Below are positions 7,800 to 11,058 of a DNA stretch of 11,058 nucleotides, piece after piece (the stretch's first letter is position 1; every line of letters begins with the position of its first letter). The stretch is from the NCBI GenBank assembly GCA_013695925.1, contig JACCZO010000375.1:1-11058 (forward strand). The letters are read 5' to 3'. The notes beneath the pieces were generated by a model. It ran no database searches and was not told the origin of the DNA. It saw only the letters and a program-made list of their open reading frames with translations. The stretch is from Chthoniobacterales bacterium (GTDB lineage Bacteria > Verrucomicrobiota > Verrucomicrobiia > Chthoniobacterales > UBA10450). The position numbers and the translations under genes were made by a program.

Positions 7800-9260
7800 A
7801 TGGAAATTTATTCGAGCAAGCCCTTGCTGGCGCTCCTGGCCTCCTTCCTGGGCGCGATCCTGATCGTCGCCGCCGGAAAGAAACCTAATTTGCGCGAGGG
7901 TTGTTCGATCGCTGCTGGTCTTCTCCAGCTGGTCATCATTGTCAGCATGATCCCGCCAGTTCTAGATGGCGGCAGTTTTCATTTCATTCTCTCTGCCTTT
8001 CTTCCTCAGGTCGCGATCGCTTTCCGCGTGGACGCGCTCGCGCTCCTCTTTGCCGCGACCGCATCCTTCTTGTGGATCGTTACGACCATTTACTCGATCG
8101 GTTATATGCGCCTGCACGGGGAGGCTAACCAGACTCGCTTCTACGCCAGTGTTGCTCTCACCCTCACCGCCACCGTGGGGATCGCGTTCTCCGCCAATTT
8201 GTTCACTCTCTATCTCTTCTACGAAGCCCTTACCTTCAGCACCTATCCGCTCGTTACCCACACCGGCACGGAAGAGGCCTATGCCGCCGGGAAAAGATAT
8301 ATCGCCTATCACCTCGGCACTTCGATCGCGTTCCTTCTGCCTGCCATCATTCTCACTTACGTTCTCTCCGGCACCTTCGATTTCAGACCGGGCGGCGTCT
8401 TTCCTTCCGCCGCAAACACCACTGTCCTTGTCATTCTCTATTTTGCTTTCGTTGCAGGCGCCGCCAAAGCCGCGCTCGTGCCGTTCCATGCCTGGTTGCC
8501 GGCCGCGATGGTGGCCCCGGTTCCGGTCAGTTCATTGCTCCACGCAGTCGCCGTGGTTAACGCAGGTGTCTTCCTCATCTACCGCGTCATCCTGCACGTC
8601 TTCGGACTGGATTTGTTCCACCGGTTGAATCTGGGAATTGCCACCGCGGTGCTCGCTTCTATCACCGTCATGCTGGCATCCTTTTACGCGCTCCGGCTGG
8701 ATAACCTCAAAGCCCTGCTCGCTTACTCCACCATCGGCCAGCTCGCCTACATGATCCTGGGCGCGAGCATCCCCAATCAGAACGGGATGACCGGCGGCCT
8801 CATCCATCTGGTCAATCACTCCTTCTCTAAGATCACGCTTTTTTTCGCGGCCGGCTCCATTCTCCTCGCCTCCCATAAAACGAAAATCTCCGAACTCGCC
8901 GGCCTCGGACGCTTCCTGCCTTGGACCTTCGCCGCCTTGACCATCGGCTCCCTCAGCATCATCGGCATTCCGCCGGCCGCTGGCTTCGTCACCAAGTACT
9001 TCCTCGCCATCGGCTCGATCCAAGCCGGCTGGCTCGTGGTCTTTTTCGTTCTCCTCGTTAGCACCCTCCTAAGCGCCGCCTATTATCTGCGCGTCATTCG
9101 CACCGCTTTTTTCGGGGCGCCCCAGGAAAACGTGTCACACCCGATCAGCGAAATTTCCTATTTCATCATCGCACCGATGATCCTCACGGCCGCGATCTCG
9201 ATCCTGCTCGGCATTCTGCCCACCCTCCTGCTCCCGCTTGTCCGCCTGGCGCTCCGGTGA
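7800..9260 (+). CDS. MrpD/NuoN-like proton-conducting antiporter subunit
   Basis: A 486-residue polytopic protein of the MrpD / NuoN / HyfF-type branch, usually annotated as monovalent cation/H+ antiporter subunit D or proton-conducting membrane transporter. The full set of charged residues expected for a working antiporter-like half-channel is visible: Glu142 (FYEALTFSTYPLV, TM5), Lys223 (AAKAALVPFHAWLP, TM7), His248 (VSSLLHAVAVVNAGVFLI, TM8), Lys304 (DNLKALLAYSTIGQLAYM), His336 and His340 with Lys344 (LIHLVNHSFSKITLF) and Lys399 (GFVTKYFL, TM12). The ATG at 7800 follows AAGGAA (7785-7790) by 9 bases and sits 3 bases after the upstream stop. It is the last gene of the operon. It probably provides one of four proton-conducting subunits that energise DabA. 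Sodium antiport is possible for the family, but no MrpA-G set is present. Confidence 0.9.
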   Translation: MEIYSSKPLLALLASFLGAILIVAAGKKPNLREGCSIAAGLLQLVIIVSMIPPVLDGGSFHFILSAFLPQVAIAFRVDALALLFAATASFLWIVTTIYSIGYMRLHGEANQTRFYASVALTLTATVGIAFSANLFTLYLFYEALTFSTYPLVTHTGTEEAYAAGKRYIAYHLGTSIAFLLPAIILTYVLSGTFDFRPGGVFPSAANTTVLVILYFAFVAGAAKAALVPFHAWLPAAMVAPVPVSSLLHAVAVVNAGVFLIYRVILHVFGLDLFHRLNLGIATAVLASITVMLASFYALRLDNLKALLAYSTIGQLAYMILGASIPNQNGMTGGLIHLVNHSFSKITLFFAAGSILLASHKTKISELAGLGRFLPWTFAALTIGSLSIIGIPPAAGFVTKYFLAIGSIQAGWLVVFFVLLVSTLLSAAYYLRVIRTAFFGAPQENVSHPISEISYFIIAPMILTAAISILLGILPTLLLPLVRLALR

Positions 9261-9352
9261 AGGTGCCGCGCGTTGTATCAGCCAACGGTTTCCAAAACGA
9301 TTGCCGAAAGTCATTTCCAGGTAGCGCACTGGCGGCGACAATGGGCGGATCG

Positions 9353-9529
9353 TCAATGAAGGCTTCGGGGGCGCAGGAGTCGTGCGGTCAGCTCCTCGGG
9401 AATGCGCGTGATGAAGTCGCTGAAGTAATCGGCTTTCAAGCGCAGCCAGAGCTGTTCAATGGGATCGAAGTCGGGGCTGCAGGTGAATTCTCCGCAGACG
9501 GTGATACTCCTCTGCTGAGCGTCGCCTAG
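9353..9529 (-). pseudogene. IS630-type transposase, C-terminal remnant
   Basis: The minus-strand frame open from just after a TAA at 9532-9530 to the TGA at 9355-9353 encodes 58 residues with no start codon of its own. Its middle reads FTCSPDFDPIEQLWLRLKA followed by DYFSDFITRIPEELTARLL. This matches the C-terminal end of IS630/Tc1-type DDE transposases, whose hallmark is a YSPDLNPIE-(x)-(L/F)W-(x)2-LK block carrying the third catalytic acid (Glu25 of this fragment, about 9455-9457). The N-terminal helix-turn-helix and the first two catalytic aspartates are absent, and no intact copy lies alongside. It is a dead insertion-sequence end. The right boundary of the element probably lies between 9261 and 9352, but I could not identify a terminal inverted repeat. 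Confidence 0.72.
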
Positions 9530-9556
9530 TTAACCGGCGGTGCGCGCAACGGCTCT

Positions 9557-9895
9557 TCAGGGTTGCACTTGCCAGTGAGTTAGAGTTCGCCAGAGCCATT
9601 CCGCGGGCCCGAAGCGGAACCGTCGAATCCATGCATGTGCAAGTCCGATCTGCACCGCGAAGCCCCCGATCCAGATGAACGCGAGCCATCCGAGTCCAAT
9701 TTTGCCCATGAGATGCGCACCGCCGGGCACCAAACCGTAGAACAGCCAGATACCGATCGCGGTTTGAAGCAGGTACCACGTCAGAGCCATCTGGCCGACA
9801 GGCGCCAGCAACAGGACGACACGTTTCCGGCGTGGGTTCATGAACAACAATGCAAGGCCGGTGGCGTAGATAACCGTTAGCCCGAGGTAGCCACT
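9557..9895 (-). pseudogene. DUF418 (YeiB-type) membrane protein, C-terminal remnant
   Basis: The frame open from immediately after a TAG (9898-9896) to the TGA at 9559-9557 encodes 112 residues that look like the last third of a DUF418 protein. It has a hydrophobic N-terminal segment (GYLGLTVIYATGLALLF), then LLAPVGQMALTWYLLQTAIG, another membrane segment (LGWLAFIWIGGFAVQIGLA), and the family's closing signature IRRFRFGPAEWLWRTLTHW (family form roughly RxFRFGPLEWLWRxLTY). Full DUF418 proteins have about 300 to 400 residues, so the first two thirds are missing. An in-frame TTG at 9850 could start a 97-residue product, but that would still be a fragment. The sequence upstream (9900-10069) shows no DUF418 homology in any frame I read. 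DUF418 function is unknown, with transport suggested. It lies next to the transposase remnant, consistent with a deletion scar. Confidence 0.75.
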
Positions 9896-10069
9896 CTAAA
9901 GATGATCCTGCGCACTCGCTCGATCTCCGCACGGAGTCATAGCCGGCGTGGGCTCGATCACGATTGGTCGCCTCGCGTCCCTCACTTGTTAGGCGCGCTC
10001 GGCGACGCTTTTCAATTCTTTTCGGTCGGAGCCGGCGCGGGGGCGCACCGGCTCCATCGAGCTGTTCCT
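9896..10069. other. Stretch without a recognisable gene
   Basis: I read both strands in all frames and found no coherent protein. The stretch contains a small palindrome (CTCCGCACGGAG at 9925-9936), a lone GTTAGGC heptamer at 9988-9994 and the GC-rich hairpin listed separately. It is probably decayed DNA between the DUF418 fragment and the barrel-protein gene. Confidence 0.5.
10028..10055 (-). terminator. GC-rich stem-loop downstream of the beta-barrel gene
   Basis: A perfect 8-base inverted repeat, GGAGCCGG (10028-10035) and CCGGCTCC (10048-10055), encloses 12 bases that can pair further (CGC with GCG). It lies 15 bases after the stop of the minus-strand gene at 10070-10825, the expected place for a transcription terminator or a 3'-protective hairpin. 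On the minus strand it is not followed by a run of T; the next bases are GACCGAAAAG. A classical intrinsic terminator is therefore not demonstrated. It could also act on the plus strand as a block to readthrough from the left. Confidence 0.5.
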
Positions 10070-10825
10070 TCAGAAATGCACGCCTACGATCGCGCGCAGC
10101 TGAAAATCGGGCTCGTGTTCACCGCGCGTCAGTTGCGCCAGAGCAGTGAGGGTAGCCCACCAACCTTTGCCGCGCACCGAAACGTTGGGGCCGCCGTAGA
10201 CAAAATGACCCTCCACGCTTTCCCATTCCGCAACCGGAATCTCATGCAGTAATTCGGCCCCCACCGCCAGATGGTGATTCATCTCATAACTCGCCCCTAA
10301 CGACTGCTGGATTACGCCCAGCCGGTGGTCCAGATCTTCTCCTTCCCACTCCGCTTCCAGCGTCGCGTTATAGGCGAACACCAGGGGACCGAAATTTTTC
10401 TGCGCGATCAGTTTGCCTTCCAGCAGAAAAAATTCGTGGCCGGCTCTGACCTCGCCGAAGATCGCGAAGCCCAGCGGGTCCTTGACCGGATCGCTTAAAT
10501 TGTAGATCAGGTTAAGCGCGGAATCCCGGTAAGTGAACCCCTCGTGCTCGACCGAATGGCCGTCCTCGTAAAACCAATCCGCCAGAAAAACCGCGGCCTG
10601 CAATCGCTCGGTGATGCCGAACTTCAGTTCATGCCGAAAGTCAACTCGATCGAACGTGCTGTCCTCGGGTGGGTTCGTCTCCCAGGTAACCCAGTTTTCG
10701 AATTCAAACTCGCCGGGATGGAGGGTCGTCGCCTCATAAACATAGGTAAAACGGCGTCCGCTTCCGAAGCTGGAAACCGCCGAAAGGAAAATTGCGAGAA
10801 GAACGGAGAAGAGTGCTCTGGTCAT
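10070..10825 (-). CDS. Secreted, probable outer-membrane beta-barrel protein
   Basis: 251 residues. The start MTRALFSVLLAIFLSAVSSF is a good Sec signal peptide (basic residue, hydrophobic core, small residues near 18-24), which supports this ATG. The mature part is made of short alternating polar/hydrophobic strands separated by charged turns (for example FRHELKFGITERLQAAVFLA, then LGFAIFGEVRAG, then LVFAYNATLEAEW). It ends in phenylalanine (AIVGVHF), as do many BAM-assembled outer-membrane barrels. The early motif FTYVYEATTLHPGEFEFENW resembles a family seen in Verrucomicrobiota and related bacteria, which I believe is catalogued as DUF6662; that label is from memory and uncertain. No enzyme motif is visible. 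No strong Shine-Dalgarno is present upstream. It is convergent with the operon and probably unrelated to it. Function unknown; a porin-like or structural role is only a guess. Confidence 0.8.
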   Translation of the reverse strand: MTRALFSVLLAIFLSAVSSFGSGRRFTYVYEATTLHPGEFEFENWVTWETNPPEDSTFDRVDFRHELKFGITERLQAAVFLADWFYEDGHSVEHEGFTYRDSALNLIYNLSDPVKDPLGFAIFGEVRAGHEFFLLEGKLIAQKNFGPLVFAYNATLEAEWEGEDLDHRLGVIQQSLGASYEMNHHLAVGAELLHEIPVAEWESVEGHFVYGGPNVSVRGKGWWATLTALAQLTRGEHEPDFQLRAIVGVHF

Positions 10826-10869
10826 GTGATGAACGTTTCTGCTGAGGCTTCGTTTTATTAGTTCCCTTC

Positions 10870-10899
10870 ACTTTACCCCTGCGGCTGTGGTCTTGCCAA
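10870..10899 (-). promoter_or_regulatory. Candidate sigma70-like promoter for the barrel-protein gene
   Basis: On the minus strand, TTGGCA (10899-10894) and TAAAGT (10875-10870) are 18 bases apart and match the -35 and -10 consensus at five and four of six positions. The predicted transcription start would lie near 10863, leaving a leader of about 38 bases before the ATG at 10825. Found by eye; weak without knowledge of the host's sigma factors. Confidence 0.3.
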
Positions 10900-11058
10900 G
10901 CTCCGAGAGAGCGGCGAATATTAGACTCGCACCCCGCCCGGCGGTCCTCGCTGGCCGCTCCGACCAATCGCTCTGCGCCGATGCGGGGCACATCCGGGAA
11001 ATCCCGCCCGACCTTCCAATTCACGAGCAGCCATCCGACACCGCCCGCGTAGGCGAGG
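10900..11058. other. Window end without a supported gene
   Basis: One minus-strand frame entering from the right edge stays open and begins with a hydrophobic LAYAGGVGWLLVNWKVG. It then turns into low-complexity Arg/Ser-rich sequence that runs on into the barrel gene in another frame. It may be the tail of a gene outside the window or non-coding. I see no family signature. Confidence 0.3.

Noticed and set aside
2203..9260. Respiratory complex I (nuo) operon or Mrp antiporter operon
   Set aside because: No NuoA-K hydrophilic, quinone-binding or small subunits and no MrpB, C, E, F or G are present. The lead gene is DabA, and the residue changes in the subunits do not fit an ordinary NuoL-M-N set.
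9257..9529. Plus-strand 90-codon frame after the operon
   Set aside because: It is antisense to the IS630 transposase remnant, which has a recognisable family signature in the opposite frame, and it has no features of its own.
9986..9995. Integron attC-like core (TTGTTAGGCG)
   Set aside because: GTTAGGC matches one attC core half, but no partner RYYYAAC or GTTRRRY core with a foldable stem was found within about 150 bases on either strand, and no integrase is present.
9902..10252. Plus-strand 116-codon frame
   Set aside because: It overlaps the 3' end of the barrel-protein gene antisense, crosses the hairpin and shows no domain or ribosome-binding site.
10734..11024. Minus-strand 96-codon frame at the window end
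   Set aside because: Most of it is low-complexity Arg/Ser-rich sequence running into the barrel gene's signal-peptide region in another frame. Only the part near the edge is hydrophobic, and no family is recognisable.
1..11058. CRISPR arrays, tRNA or rRNA genes
   Set aside because: No regularly spaced direct repeats, cloverleaf-like segments or rRNA motifs were noticed on reading the window by eye.

Overview
The window is dominated by one plus-strand operon (about positions 1 to 9260) of five membrane or membrane-associated genes. The first is a 5'-truncated DabA (DUF2309, inorganic-carbon capture subunit with a beta-carbonic-anhydrase-like zinc site). It is followed by four proton-antiporter-like proteins of the complex I / Mrp superfamily: one NuoL-like, two NuoM-like in tandem, and one MrpD/NuoN-like. 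The genes overlap or are separated by only 3 to 24 bases, so they are almost certainly co-transcribed and translationally coupled. No NADH-oxidising, iron-sulfur or quinone-module subunits (NuoA-K, NuoEFG) are visible. The most economical reading is an enlarged DAB-type (DabA-DabB) CO2/bicarbonate accumulation machine whose single DabB is replaced by a multi-subunit membrane arm, rather than respiratory complex I. This function is inferred from family membership and gene order.

The NuoL-like protein is unusually long (816 residues). Between its antiporter core and a last transmembrane helix it carries an extension with three and a bit tandem 26-residue repeats. This resembles, in layout, the lateral amphipathic helix with which NuoL straps NuoM and NuoN together in complex I. 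Several key residues differ between subunits. The NuoL-like protein lacks the TM12 lysine, the first NuoM-like protein has its TM5 glutamate displaced by two residues, and both NuoM-like proteins lack the TM11 histidine. The second NuoM-like and the MrpD-like proteins keep the canonical TM5 glutamate.

Positions 9261 to 10069 form a gene-poor scar. It holds the 3' end of an IS630-type transposase (minus strand) and the 3' third of a DUF418/YeiB-type membrane protein (minus strand), both without a start. A strong GC-rich hairpin sits at 10028-10055. A minus-strand gene at 10070-10825 encodes a secreted, probably outer-membrane beta-barrel protein convergent to the operon, with a candidate sigma70-like promoter upstream. 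The last 233 bases contain no gene I can support.

The organism looks like a G+C-rich, Gram-negative (diderm) bacterium: there is a probable outer-membrane barrel with a terminal phenylalanine, and GTG and TTG starts. The style of the barrel protein and of the antiporter genes suggests Verrucomicrobiota or a related soil/water lineage, but this is a tentative impression and not a demonstrated assignment.
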